64,000 nt of DNA from Eriocheir sinensis (taxonomy: Eukaryota; Arthropoda; Malacostraca; Decapoda; Varunidae). Made by a program: the position numbers and the translations under genes. The stretch is taken from positions 16,417,589-16,481,588 of the forward strand of contig NC_066509.1 in assembly GCF_024679095.1 (NCBI RefSeq), in the 5' to 3' direction. The notes below the pieces were generated by a model. The model ran no database searches. It saw nothing but the letters and a program-made list of their open reading frames with translations, and was not told where the DNA came from. Of this stretch, positions 36,231 to 48,404 are shown piece after piece; the stretch's first letter is position 1; every line of letters begins with the position of its first letter.

Positions 36231-37080
36231 AGAAGGTAGAGGAGGGAGAAAAGGAGAAGGAAATAAAGATAGAAAAAATATCAATAACCAATAACAAAAA
36301 CAGTAACAAACACACCAACCGTGAGCTACAGGAGTCAATAACAATAACAACGAGAAGGAGGAGGAGGAGGCCTGGGCACAGACACAGGGAGATAAACGAA
36401 CAGAGACAAAACACAACGACAGGCAACGTTAGCACTCGATTGATACACGTTCCGGACAGACTTATTTGATTGGACTCCACTTCCCCCTCCCCCCCTCTCC
36501 CCGCCATTGACAGTTACCCTCACCACTATCCCAAAACACCTCGCCTCATCCACTATTCCCACCCATCCTCAGCCCCCTTACCCCATCCACGCCACCATTC
36601 CCCCACCCCCCCTACCAACATCCCCACCACCTCCTACCTTGTCCCATCCCCCATTTACCACCCATACCACCTTCAACCTCGCCCCATCCACCATTCCCCA
36701 ACCCTCACCACCCTCACCACTCCCCACTTTTACATCCACCATTCCTCAGTGACCATCATTCTCTTCCCCATCAAGCCTCATCTGTAATCCCCACCTCTTC
36801 CTACCCCCACCCCCCTCACCCACCTTATCTCCACTAATACCATCACTGTCTGCCACTCCATTCACCCTCCACTCCACCCCTACCCTCAGCACCACCCATA
36901 CACCACTTCAGACACTCCCTACCCCCTCCCCCCCCCCGCCACCATCGCCCATCAACTCCCTACCACTCCACCCATCCATCCCATTCATTTCGTCACTGCC
37001 ATGTCACCATTCACTCTCCTGCACCCCCCCCTTCCCCCTCCATCCCTCTTCTACCCCACCACCAACACTACGCCATGCAC
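36231..37080. repeat. A/G-rich then C-rich degenerate repeat
   Basis: A/G-rich at 36235-36370. From 36480 to about 37075 the + strand is C-rich with recurring CATCCACCATTCCCC and CCACCATTCC words. No strict period. Confidence 0.65.
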
Positions 37081-37180
37081 TGCGCCCTCCTTCCCGTGCC
37101 CCCCATAAATAGATAAGCTCTAGTATTGTGAATTATGAGTTGTCTGCTCACAGGAGTAGACAGAATAATGGCTGGTGTGT

Positions 37181-37183
<3 letters not shown>

Positions 37184-37231
<48 letters not shown>
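37184..37231 (+). repeat. (GA)n microsatellite
   Basis: Perfect GA array. Confidence 0.96.
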
Positions 37232-37234
<3 letters not shown>

Positions 37235-37399
37235 CAGGCTGATCAGAATATCCCTTATTCCCCACTCCTTTCTGTCCTGTCAAAACCAGTCAATAATAAA
37301 CTTCATTGGTGAAAATCAGACTGGTGGTGTGAAGAGAATATGTATTTGGTTGCATTTTTTTTCCTGTGAATAAAAATTATACCATGATAAAACATGCTA

Positions 37400-37690
37400 T
37401 GATGGAACTTGAAGGGACGACGTCACCGAAGCTTGTCAGAGTTGCTGAGTAATGAGCTAAAGATGAATGAATTAAGATTCAACAAATATCAGACAAAATT
37501 GGTTTACCATTAGAGTGGTGGGTGAGTGGAACAGGCTTGTCAGTTGTATTGTGAGTGCTAATACAGTGGATACATTGAAGAAATGGTTGGATAAATTTAT
37601 GTAGAGTGAGATTAGGTGGGGTTGTGCTTATAAGGCCTGCCTTGTATGGGCCTACTGACCTCTTGCAGACTCCATAGTTCTTTAGTTCTT
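37400..37690 (+). mobile_element. Decayed CR1-like LINE 3' end
   Basis: Conceptual pieces in shifting frames read NELRFNKYQTKLVYH, then RVNEWNRLVSCIVSANTVD and TLKKWLDKFM before a stop. This is the typical end of CR1-like reverse transcriptases: a V-x-x-W-N-x-L-P-like motif, then F/L-K-x-x-L-D. A 3' UTR follows with TGTATGGGCCTACTGACCTC, and it ends in TTCTTTAGTTCTTATAG, resembling the short 3'-terminal repeats of CR1-type elements. The arrangement is clear, but the sequence is heavily mutated. Confidence 0.6.
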
Positions 37691-38700
<1,010 letters not shown>

Positions 38701-38755
38701 GTGGTTAACTGGAAGATGTAAAGCCTCACAAAAAGAGACATATGAATAAACAAAA

Positions 38756-38807
<52 letters not shown>

Positions 38808-39660
38808 GGAACATATACACTGAAGGTCGTGTTTCTATATATTCATTACCTCCCATTGTCCTCGCTCAGTGCCTCCTCCGATCGCCTCCAGACCACGCAC
38901 TCTTTCCGCCGCTCCTTTTGTCCTCCCAAGCTACCCCTTCCGCCTTGCCCCCCTTGTCCCCCCTTCCTCCCCATACCCGGAAGCCATTGCCGTACCCATA
39001 TCCTTCTCTTTGCCTGTTCTTTTTTCTATAATATCGTCGTTTTCTTGCTTATTCTTATTTTTTTTCACCAGTTTTTCCTTTCCTTTTTTTCTGTTCCTTC
39101 GCTTTCGTTTTCTCCCTATTCATATGCTTCCTTTTCTTTCCTTTCTTTCATATATGCATTTTCTTTTGTCTTCAGTTATTTCCATCTTTTATTCTCAATC
39201 TCATATCTCCCCTCTTCCTATACCTTCCTTTCTCCCCTTTCATTCTCTTGTCTCAGGATTTCTTTATTATTGTTTTCCTCTCTGTCACATGCCTGTCCCT
39301 TCCTTCCCAAAATGTTCATATCTCACTTTCATCCTTTCCTTGTCTTTCCCTTCTTTTCTCTTCCTTTCCTTTCTATTCCCGCCCCTTCTCTTCCTTTCTT
39401 CATTTAGTTCCCTTCCCTTTCATGTTCTGTTCCCTTCCCTTCCCTTCTCTTCCTCTCCTTTTCCTCTCCTTCTCTTCCCGTTCCTTTCTCTTCGTTTTCT
39501 TTCTCTCTTATCCATTCCCTTCCATTCATTTCCTTCCTTTCCCTTCCACACCCTACCCTTTCATTCCTCTCCCAATCCTTCTCTTTCCCCTCCCTTCCCT
39601 TCTCTCTTCCTAATTCATGCCCTATCCCACCCTGTCTTTCCAGTACAGTCTCACCACAGT
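38701..39660. repeat. (CT)n and long polypyrimidine tract
   Basis: (CT)n at about 38760-38804. 38930-39655 is C/T-rich, with CCTTTCCTTC and CCCTTCCCTTC words. The 321-codon frame at 38869-39834 is an S/F/P/L-rich by-product. Confidence 0.8.
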
Positions 39661-40622
<962 letters not shown>

Positions 40623-40729
40623 TCATATGTATATACTGTGCTTGTCGCATCGTCATTCACAATACCTATAGTAATGTTATGAAAGTCGATAATGATACTA
40701 ATACTAATACTACTTCTACTATTACTCCA

Positions 40730-41047
40730 TTTTTTTTATTACGTATTCGCCTATGGTGCTAGTAGGCTTTCTTGATGGGGCGTGATGGTCTGCCCCAGCC
40801 CGTCGTGGCGCAGGCAAGTGTTTATAGTGGCGCCATCTTGCATTGGCTCATGGTGTCCCCCGGAGCTCATCTTTGATCCTAGAATCTAGAGTCCGGGTTG
40901 ATAGGTGGTCTTCTGGATAGCATGTGGGTAGTCTTAGGCCACTCGGCGGTGAGTGAAAAATCCCAGCTTGTGGCACCGGGCGGGGCGCGAACCCGCGTCG
41001 CCCTGGACGCGGCGCCGTCACTCTATCCACTCAGCTACCGCCTTCCC
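40730..41047 (-). mobile_element. SINE-1: near-complete tRNA-derived SINE
   Basis: On the minus strand the element begins with a tRNA-like head. It has a box-A-like GTAGCTGAGTGG and a T-arm that folds perfectly, GCGGG-TTCGCGC-CCCGC, containing box B (GGTTCGCGCCC). A body follows (CACTCACCGCCGAGTGGCC, GACTCTAGATTCTAGGATC), then a tail domain (AAGATGGCGCCACTATAAAC ... CCTACTAGCACCATAGGCG) and a terminal A-rich run at 40730-40738. RNA polymerase III transcription from the internal promoter is the expected mode for this class. About 318 bp; it lacks coding capacity. Tail-only relatives are at 8889 and 55715. Confidence 0.85.
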
Positions 41048-41099
41048 ACAACTACTACTACTACCACTACTACTACTACTAATAATAATAATAATAATG

Positions 41100-41142
<43 letters not shown>

Positions 41143-41143
41143 T
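41048..41143. repeat. (ACT)n(AAT)n trinucleotide array
   Basis: ACT triplets at 41049-41080 pass into AAT triplets with GAT interruptions to about 41145, abutting the head end of SINE-1. Confidence 0.93.
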
Positions 41144-41377
41144 GATAATGTACGTAATAATAATCTTACGAGAAAGAAGAATAGAAATGAAAAAGAAGAA
41201 AAGTAAACATAAGAAAACATACATAAGCAGACCTTTATCACCGGTGGGGTAACAAACTTGAAGGCACTGGTGGTCTGCCCAATCACTTTAGTGGGGTGGT
41301 AGATTCCTTACTGTGACCCCGTAATTTTGTCTGCATGACTGTATCATGTTTAACGACCTTTTTCTCTCCCTTTCCAG
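41144..41377. other. Unique sequence upstream of candidate exon
   Basis: Non-repetitive, ending in a polypyrimidine tract (41358-41375) and CAG at 41375-41377. Confidence 0.5.
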
Positions 41378-41432
41378 GTGAGTGTGACGAAAATGGAGAC
41401 CAAGACACCAAGATAATAGGTGGCAGGTGTTG
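41378..41432 (+). other. Candidate 55-nt internal exon or recursive splice site
   Basis: CTTTTTCTCTCCCTTTCCAG (41358-41377) is a strong acceptor. It is followed at once by GTGAGT, and 55 nt later by a second consensus donor, TTG|GTGAGTAC (41433). Read as an exon it enters at phase 1 and leaves at phase 2. The middle frame is open: ECDENGDQDTKIIGGRC, acidic with two cysteines, as in extracellular or Ca-binding modules. I do not recognise the family. Alternatively the abutting acceptor/donor is a ratcheting point in a long intron. It could also be chance. Confidence 0.3.
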
Positions 41433-42110
41433 GTGAGTACCCGTGAGGTGGGGAGCTACCCGGCTGTGTGAATGTTTTATCAGGGTGCCTAGGTGGGAGT
41501 GCGGTGGGGAATGGAACGCCAGAGGTGTGGCGGAACTGTGTTGTCAGGAATAAGAGAGGGAAGGAAGTAGGGGAAGGACCGTTGGGGACTGACAGCATTG
41601 GGAAAGGGACTATCGGGAAGGGAGGGTACGGTGGGGATGTAAATGACCTGAAAAAGTAGACAGAGGTACGGGGGTAATGGGGGGATATGAAGTACTTTGA
41701 GGACTGGGACACGCAGGGATATAAGGAGACCAGAAGAGGAGAGTTCGCTAAACTAAAGTATGCAAAACTTCTCCATGTGAAAAAAAAGGTATGCATGAAG
41801 AGTATTTTAAATGGGATGGATTTGCATGTACTGGAAGCATACCTAATCATTAAAATTTTGAGATAATGCAAAATATAATGTTGGTTTGAAGGGCAATATC
41901 ATATCACTCTTTCTTGAAAACGTATCGTGTTTTGTACCATAATTCATAGACATATATTTACTATTTGCATTTGTCTTATAGTATTGTATGGGACATGTAA
42001 AGACTCTCAAAAATATATTTCATTTTTGCCAGTATATGTGCTACCGAATATAGTATTTTTTGTATACCGCTTTTCAAGAGTTATGAACCCAAACCTTACT
42101 GAGACGGGAG
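41433..42110. other. Unique sequence, nothing recognised
   Basis: G-rich to about 41680 and then AT-rich. No supported gene. Confidence 0.5.
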
Positions 42111-42129
42111 GGAGAATTGTTGAACACGA

Positions 42130-42370
42130 GAACAAAAGCACGCGCTACTTTCCATCTCTTTCCACCGATAGGAACTCTAGTACAAGAGCACGCGCTACTT
42201 TCACTCTCCACCAATAGGACCACAATGCAAAAGCACGAGATACCTCTAATATATCCACTAATAGGAACAAGAGTACAGTAGCATGATCGAGGGATTAGGG
42301 TATATAATTTCGAGTGTGGAGAAGTAACTGCATGCAAGAGATATTACTTGAGTCCACATTAATAGGACAT
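42130..42370. repeat. Imperfect 48-bp tandem repeat, three to five units
   Basis: Blocks starting ACAAAAGCACGCGCTAC (about 42132), ACAAGAGCACGCGCTAC (42180) and GCAAAAGCACGAGATAC (about 42228) each end in a CCACnnATAGGA motif. More decayed copies follow (CCACATTAATAGGACAT near 42355). The conserved block is CACGCGCTAC. Confidence 0.75.
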
Positions 42371-42420
42371 AAATCCTTCAACCAGACGCAGTAGAGTAAG
42401 GGTATTTTAAAAGACGTATA

Positions 42421-42705
42421 CTGCCTCAATAGTGCAGTGGTTATCTCGCCTAGGTAGGAATCTGCGAGCCTGGCTACGAATCCTTGCCCGGGCAGTCTGC
42501 GTTAAGCTCACCCAGCTGCTCATCTTACTTTTCGTGCTGATCGGTAAATGGGCACCTGGGGAAATCTGGGGAGGGCAAACTGTGGAAACCCGGATATTTT
42601 ACTTACCCTGTGTTCCGCGGGGATGGCTTCTTACCCACCACAGGCTCAAGGGCTATAGCGACGGTGATGAGCATGCTCAGTTGCAGTATAGTATGGGTCC
42701 GATTT
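42421..42705 (+). mobile_element. SINE-2: tRNA-derived SINE
   Basis: The 5' end CTGCCTC...GGGCAG (42421 to about 42504) can pair like an acceptor stem. It has a box-A-like TAGTGCAGTGG and a degenerate box B, GGCTACGAATCC. It continues into a conserved-looking body, CTCACCCAGCTGCTCATC and GGTAAATGGGCACCTGGGGA, which I associate with widespread invertebrate tRNA-SINEs from general knowledge. A GA microsatellite follows the 3' end. It has no similarity to SINE-1 outside the head. Confidence 0.7.
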
Positions 42706-42712
42706 GATCATT

Positions 42713-42832
<120 letters not shown>

Positions 42833-42839
42833 AGTGAGG

Positions 42840-43690
42840 GCATATGATAAAGAGGATAAAGATAAAAAAAGAGAGGCTGAAGGGAGAGTGTAGAAGGGGA
42901 GCAGGAAGGGAAAAAAAAGAGAGAGAAGGGAGTGAAAAACTGGAGGGAGAGGAAAGGAAGGGAGGAGGGGGAAACAAGGGAATGAGAGACTGGAGGGAGA
43001 GTATGCAAGGGGAACAGGAGGGTGAAAGAAAAGAGGGAGAGTAGAGGGAAAATACAGAAGGGGAGGGAAGGGAGTAAGAGGCTGAAGGGAGAGTATGGAA
43101 GAGAAGCAGAAAGGGAGAGTAGGGAGTTAGAGACTGGAGGGAGAGTAGGTAAGGGGAACAGGAGAGGGAAAGAAAAGAGGGAAAGTAGAGGGAAAATACA
43201 GAAGGGGAGAGAAGGGAGTAAGAGGCTGAAGGGAGAGTATGGAAGAGAAGCAGAAAGGGAGAATAGGAAGTTAGAGACTGGAGTGAGAGAGGAGGGAGAG
43301 TAAAGATGGGTATCAGGAAGAGGAGAGAAGGGAGTAAGATGCTGGTAAGAGAGGAGAGGAAGAACATATGAGGAAAGAAGGGAGTGAGAAATTGGGGGAG
43401 GATATAGGATGGAAAAAAAGGCAGGGAGACTATAGAAAGGGAGCAGAAAGGGGAAAAAAGGGAGAGGCTGGAGAGAAGAGGGAGAGTATAGAGGGGAAAG
43501 AAGGGGGCGAGAGGCTTGAGGGAGAGGAGAGGAGCGGGAAAGAGCATCAAATATAGAATGGGAAACAAGGCAGGGAGCAGAAAGGGGAAAGAAGGGAGAG
43601 ACAGGAAAGAAGAGGGAGAGTATAGAGGGCAAAGAAGGGGGCGGGAGGCTGGAGGGAGAGGAGAGGAGCGGGAGAGAGCATCAAATATAT
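42840..43690. repeat. Long polypurine tract with 144-bp and 135-bp duplications
   Basis: Almost pure A/G for 850 bp. GAAAGAAAAGAGGG at 43024 recurs at 43168 (144 bp) with long matching flanks. GCATCAAATATA at 43543 recurs at 43678 (135 bp). The 341- and 306-codon minus-strand frames are S/L/P/F-rich by-products. Confidence 0.88.
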
Positions 43691-43836
43691 CCTCTTTTTT
43701 CCCCCGTTTAGGGACAACATGGCCGAATACCAATAACTGGCCTCCAGAGTCACGCGGGCAAAGCTTCTCTTTTATTATTGTTGTTTTATTGTATTTTTGC
43801 CTCGCAGTCTCGGTTTCTTTTCCACCTTCCAGCAGC

Positions 43837-43902
<66 letters not shown>

Positions 43903-43925
43903 AAAAGGAGCTTGGTGTAATCGCC

Positions 43926-43956
<31 letters not shown>

Positions 43957-44384
43957 CTACCTAGGGAGCTTTTATTTTATTTGTTTTGTTTTATTTTTAC
44001 GTCATTCAAAGAAAAATTCACGAAAGGACAAAATTCCTGTGCCAACAAAGGTTTCACTGTCCCTTAGATGTACCGTCGTAAGCTGTGTATCAGTTTTTCT
44101 TTTCCAATTCTTAACAAATCAATACTTTTTTCTCTAGGCAAAAGAGACAATCCGAGAACAATATAAAACAAACCCTCCAAAATAAGCCTCAAAACGCTAC
44201 TCATCTAAACATAACAAAAAGGAGATGTAAAAGAAGTAAGGAATGACCAGATTTAGTTCCGGAGGTGTTCCGATACCACTTGAGAGTTGGTCACTGGAAA
44301 GAGGATCTGAGATAATAGGTCTTCATGCACCTCTTCACCTGACACGCATCACACTTCGGCCCCATTTGGTAGGTGTCCGTGTTT
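43691..44384. other. Unique sequence with two (TG)n arrays
   Basis: (TG)n at about 43839-43899 and 43928-43956. The rest is unique, with no gene recognised. Confidence 0.6.
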
Positions 44385-44506
44385 TGACCCCTCTTTCGGC
44401 CTCCTCTTTGGATTCTTTTTAGGAGCAGCGAGTAGCGGGCTTTTTTTTTATTATTGGTTCCTTTTTTGTGTGCCCTTGAGCTGTCTTCTTTGTTGTAAAA
44501 AAAAAA
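44385..44506 (+). mobile_element. LINE-A 3'-end fragment
   Basis: From TGACCCCTCTTTCGGCC through AGCGAGTAGCGGGC and GCCCTTGAGCTGTCTTC to TTTGTTGTAA and poly-A (44497-44506). It is the same orientation as LINE-A and close in sequence to the 0.23-kb copy, with which it shares TTGATTC/TTGGATTCTTTTTAGGAGC. Confidence 0.88.
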
Positions 44507-45004
44507 TAATATGAATGGTCTCCGTGCACTCCCTAGACAGTGCTCCGAGTCACCCTATTCAATACTGCATGCAAGTAAATAGCAATGATGAATTCTGCAG
44601 GGGAGGGTTTTTAATTTTCATCCATACCGTTCTTGTTCTCGGCCGTGTTCTCCTCTATCATTTCCTCCCTAAATATATATTTTTCATCGGTTTGTTGTCC
44701 TCTTCCTCCTTTTCCTCGTCCTCCTCCTCCTCCTCTTCCTCCCCCGGTTTTTGCTCCTTGAATGTAGATTTTTTTTTTTTGGGGGGGGGGACCCGGGGGT
44801 AATATGGGTTGTACTCGTTCTCCTCCTCCTCCTCCTCTTCCTCCTCCTCTTCATCTCTCCTCCTCCTCCTCTTTCTCTCCCTCTTTATATAAAATTTCTT
44901 TATCTGTGAGTTGTCCTCCTCCTCCTCCTTCTCCTCCTCCTCCTCCTTCTCCTCCTCCTCCTCCTCCTCCTCCTCCTCTTCCTCCTCTTTTATCTCCACC
45001 AAAG
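44507..45004. repeat. CTC-triplet-rich pyrimidine DNA
   Basis: (CCT)n-type blocks at 44698-44745, 44820-44880 and 44913-44995, with T and G runs at 44770-44796. E-, S- and P-rich ORFs are translations of these. Confidence 0.85.
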
Positions 45005-45154
45005 GGACGCACGGGGGGGGGGCCAGGGCCAGACACAATCTCCGGCGAGCAGGTCCCCGCGCTCGCCGTATTGTTATGGGCGACGGACATTCACGGCCCG
45101 TGTGTAGAATCTTCCCCGAGGACACGCGGCTCGGCTAGCCTTTGTAGAGTGCAG
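45005..45154 (+). other. CpG-dense exon-like segment
   Basis: A pyrimidine-rich flank with AAAG at 45001-45004 precedes 150 nt (exactly 50 codons, open in this frame) that end at a donor-like CAG|GTAAAC (45152-45160). The translation contains GPDTISGEQVPALAVLLWAT and ends ASLCRVQ. The other + frame is also open, so coding is not established. The segment and its flank to about 45270 are far richer in CG than the surrounding DNA. It could be a CpG-island-like regulatory piece, an exon, or neither. Confidence 0.2.
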
Positions 45155-45740
45155 GTAAACCCTTTATGAGTCCGGGAAATGTCCGCAACCAACCCCCTCA
45201 ACTCCTTCACCACCGTCCCCACACACACACTCCGCATAGGTTCTGGGAGGCGGGAGTGGACACCGGTGGCCATGTTCTCCCTATGAAGTGCTCCTCCTCC
45301 TCCTCCTCCTCCTCTTCCTCCTCCTCCCCCTCCACTCCCATCGGGTCTTCACGAACACGACGTAAATAATACAGTCTCGCTTCTATTTTCTACGAACTGG
45401 TGGAAGGGACGAGGGTGGGGGGTATAAAGGACATGCATGGTGGAAGAATGGAGGGAGACGAGGGGAAGGACGACGAGGGAAGGTGGCTGAGAGGAGAAGG
45501 ACAAAGGGAGGTGGATGAAGGAGGAATGCAATGAGAGAGATGCGAGAGGGTGGAAGCTGGTGGTGGACGAGGGGAGAAAGAAGAGGAAGGAATGTGTGTA
45601 TAATAGGACGAGGGAGGGAAGACGAAGGGAAGAGTGGAGAAGGAAAATGTGGAGATGGACGAAAAGAGAGAAGTAGACGAAGGAGGAAGAGGAGGAGGAG
45701 GAGGAGGAGGAGGAGGGATGGAATCATGGCAAAGAAAACG
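45155..45740. repeat. GC-rich unique piece, CTC array, purine tract
   Basis: Unique to about 45285, (TCC)n at 45288-45330, then G/A-rich DNA including (GGA)n at 45687-45715. Confidence 0.75.
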
Positions 45741-45742
<2 letters not shown>

Positions 45743-45824
<82 letters not shown>

Positions 45825-45832
45825 CACACACA
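45743..45832 (+). repeat. (CA)n microsatellite, about 90 bp
   Basis: Perfect CA array with one G interruption near 45818. Confidence 0.97.
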
Positions 45833-46045
45833 CGATCAGACGAGAGAAAAATACGAGTGTGTGCCTGCATATTTTAGGTCCCGATCGAAATCCTTCCAGT
45901 CTTCTTAAAGGCCACACGAAGGGAGGGAGGGAAGATGTAGTGGATGACGCAGATAACCAGAGCTACGCAACAGGGGAATAGGGGAAGAATACTGAGAGGT
46001 GGACACGTTAATAGATCCTCATACTCTTAACTAATACTTTTAACT

Positions 46046-47150
46046 AATCGATTACAGTGTGTGGTTGTTGATGGTGCTGCTCTGCTTCTCTGCCTGTTGT
46101 GTCTGGTGTTCCTCAGGGCAGTGTCCTTGGACCTTTATTTTTTAACATTTTTATTTCTGACTTGGGCATTAACCTCGAAAATAAGCTTATTTCATATGCT
46201 GATGATACAACTCAATACTCCTCTGTTCACTCTCCTAGCAACAGAGGTGAAGTTGCTGCATCTCTGAATAGGGACTCGGCAATGATCACCGCTTGGTGTC
46301 AACTTTGGGGCATGAAGCTTAATGCTAATAAAACACATTCCATTACCATCAGTAGATCTCGTACCTTGAATCCACCTCATCCTTGTTTGCATATTTTTGG
46401 TGAACAGATTAAGGATGTTTCTAGTATCCGTTTGTTGGGAGTCACTCTTGATTCTAAACTGACATTTGAGAAGCACATCCGTTCCATGTCTTCCACTATT
46501 GCTTACAGGCTTACTTCGTAAGTGCTTCAAAATATTTGCTTGTGACTCAACTGTAATCAAATATTTTTATGCATTTACTTTGAGTATTGTGCTCCTGTTT
46601 GGATGTCTGCTGCCAATTGCCATTTAAAGTTACTTGACTGAGCTATCAAATCACTTAAATTTATTTCTCCGGCACTTGTTCTTGATCTTGATCATCGGCG
46701 TCAAGTTGGTGCCCTTAGAATTTTATTTAAAATTTTTAAGAATAATCGGCATCCCTTACACAAAGCTTTGCCTGATCCATTTACTCCTGCCCGGGTCACG
46801 AGGTTTGTTTTTAGCCAAAACGATCTTGCTTTTAATCCTATGAATTTTTGTACGACACAATTCTCACGATGTTTTCTTCCGTCGTGGACAAGTTTATGGA
46901 ATCAGTTACCCAATGAGATTGTCCTTTCTGCAGACCTTTCTACATTTAAGTCTCGTGTGAATGTCTTTTTGAAACAGTAGTTTTATTTTTCACTTTGACT
47001 GGCCAGTTTCTTAACTATTCGTTGCCTTTGCTTCTCTCCAGTACCTTTTGGTATTTTGTGTGGTTCGACTTGTATCTGCACCCTGAAGGGAGGCTTTGGT
47101 AGCTTATCATCATCATCATAATAATAATAGTAATAATAATAACTCTCTTA
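46046..47150 (+). mobile_element. LINE-C: 5'-truncated non-LTR retrotransposon, pseudogene
   Basis: The fragment enters the reverse transcriptase just before SGVPQGSVLGPLFFNIF and keeps the catalytic box ISYADDTTQYSS intact. It continues with WGMKLNANKTHSITI, IRLLGVTLDSKLTFEKHI, FEYCAPVW and LDHRRQVGALRILFKIF, and ends WTSLWNQLPNEIV ... FKSRVNVFLKQ at the TAG (46978-46980). Frame is lost near 46080, just after YRLTS at about 46520, and again near 46583. A TGA stop interrupts LLD-AIKS near 46640. A 120-bp 3' UTR ends in ATC/AAT triplets (47106-47150), the microsatellite-like tail of such elements. Enzyme role: target-primed reverse transcription. Inactive here. Clade (jockey or CR1 group) not resolvable by eye. 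Confidence 0.9.
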
Positions 47151-47559
47151 TTTACTCTGTCATCAGTACAATGTTCAGAGTACTGGGTCATGGGGAAGGG
47201 CAAGGGGCGGCCTCAAAGGGGACTCAGCTCTGGTATCGCGGTAACTGCTTCCAGGGATTCGGTGAGGCGATTGGCGCGCCCTCATCCCTTGAAGCTCCTA
47301 ATGAACGTGCCAGGGAGACTGACGGAGTGAGAGACGAAGGGACTGATCGAGAGACGGAGACTGACTAATTGAGGCACCGAAAGACCGACTGATTAACAGA
47401 ATCGAAAGGAATGAGAGACTGAGGGACTAGAAAAATGACTGAATGACTGAATTTTTAGAACTGAAAGGCTGAGAGGCTGAGCAACTGAGACTGAGTGATT
47501 GGCAATTCAAAGGGCTGAGAGACTGAAGTTCTGAAAGGATGACTGACTCAAAAACTAAG

Positions 47560-47562
<3 letters not shown>
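47151..47562. repeat. Unique piece then degenerate GAGACTGA repeats
   Basis: 47300-47560 is full of GAGACTGA, GACTGACT and CTGAGAGGCTGAG words without a strict period. Confidence 0.7.

Positions 47563-47628
<66 letters not shown>
47563..47628 (+). repeat. (GA)n microsatellite
   Basis: Perfect GA array. Confidence 0.97.
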
Positions 47629-47630
<2 letters not shown>

Positions 47631-48400
47631 ATAGGACACGGTCAACGAGGGAGGAAAGAGGAGAGTATAGAGTAGCAAAGGCCGGAACAGGGAGTTAAAA
47701 AGACTGACTAACTGACTGAGAATGTAAGGAAATGAGGGACTTGGGGAATGAAAAACTAAATGAATGACAGCTGATTAACTAAATGAGACAAAAAAGGCTT
47801 CGGAGCATCGTCAAGAGGTTCGAAGCTTCACTTGAGGCTTCACTTGAGGCTCCGAACCATTTCCGACGCGCACTTACTCACTTTTATGTGTCTGAATTGG
47901 CTGTAAGTATGGGAGGATAATTTCTTATGATAATCATGGGAGGAAGAGGAGAAGAAGGAGGTGTGGTGGTGGTTGTGGTTGTTAAAGAAGGGTTGGGGGG
48001 GTGGGGGTAGCAGGAGCAGTTGCAGTAGAAGAAGGGTGTGAAGGAGGAGGAGGAGGAGGAGGAGAAGGTTGTGGTGGTGGTTGTGGTGGTTAAAGAAGGG
48101 GGGGGGGGGGTAGCAGGTGTAGTTCCAGTAGAAGAAGGGTGTGGAGGAGGAGGAGGAGGAGGAGGAGAACCAGCCATCTGTCGTAGGCCCTGAAGTATGA
48201 CCTAACCCCTCCTCCTCTTCCTCCTGTTCCTCCTCTTCCTCTTGCTCCTCCTCCTCCTCCTCCTCTTCCTCCGCTGAACGCCATCTACACTCAGCACCAC
48301 GAACCACATTATCGATCCACCACCACCCGAAACAAGGACACCGCCACCACCACCACCACCACGCGGTCTTGTTGCATTCACCCCTCCATCTCCCGTAGAC
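47629..48400. repeat. Unique piece, then GGA/GGT and CTC triplet arrays
   Basis: GAAGGTTCGA-like repeats at 47795-47860. Two similar blocks of (GGA)n plus GGTTGTGGTGGT plus GTAGAAGAAGGGTGTG lie at about 47957-48065 and 48072-48170 (offset about 105 bp), then (CTC)n at 48207-48270 and (ACC)n at 48340-48360. Confidence 0.75.
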
Positions 48401-48404
48401 CTGA

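Noticed and set aside
40960..41047. Stand-alone tRNA gene on the minus strand
   Set aside because: T-arm is good, but the acceptor stem does not pair convincingly and the sequence continues into a SINE body and A-rich tail.
42421..42505. Stand-alone tRNA gene on the plus strand
   Set aside because: Degenerate box B and continuation into a SINE body. Read as the head of SINE-2.
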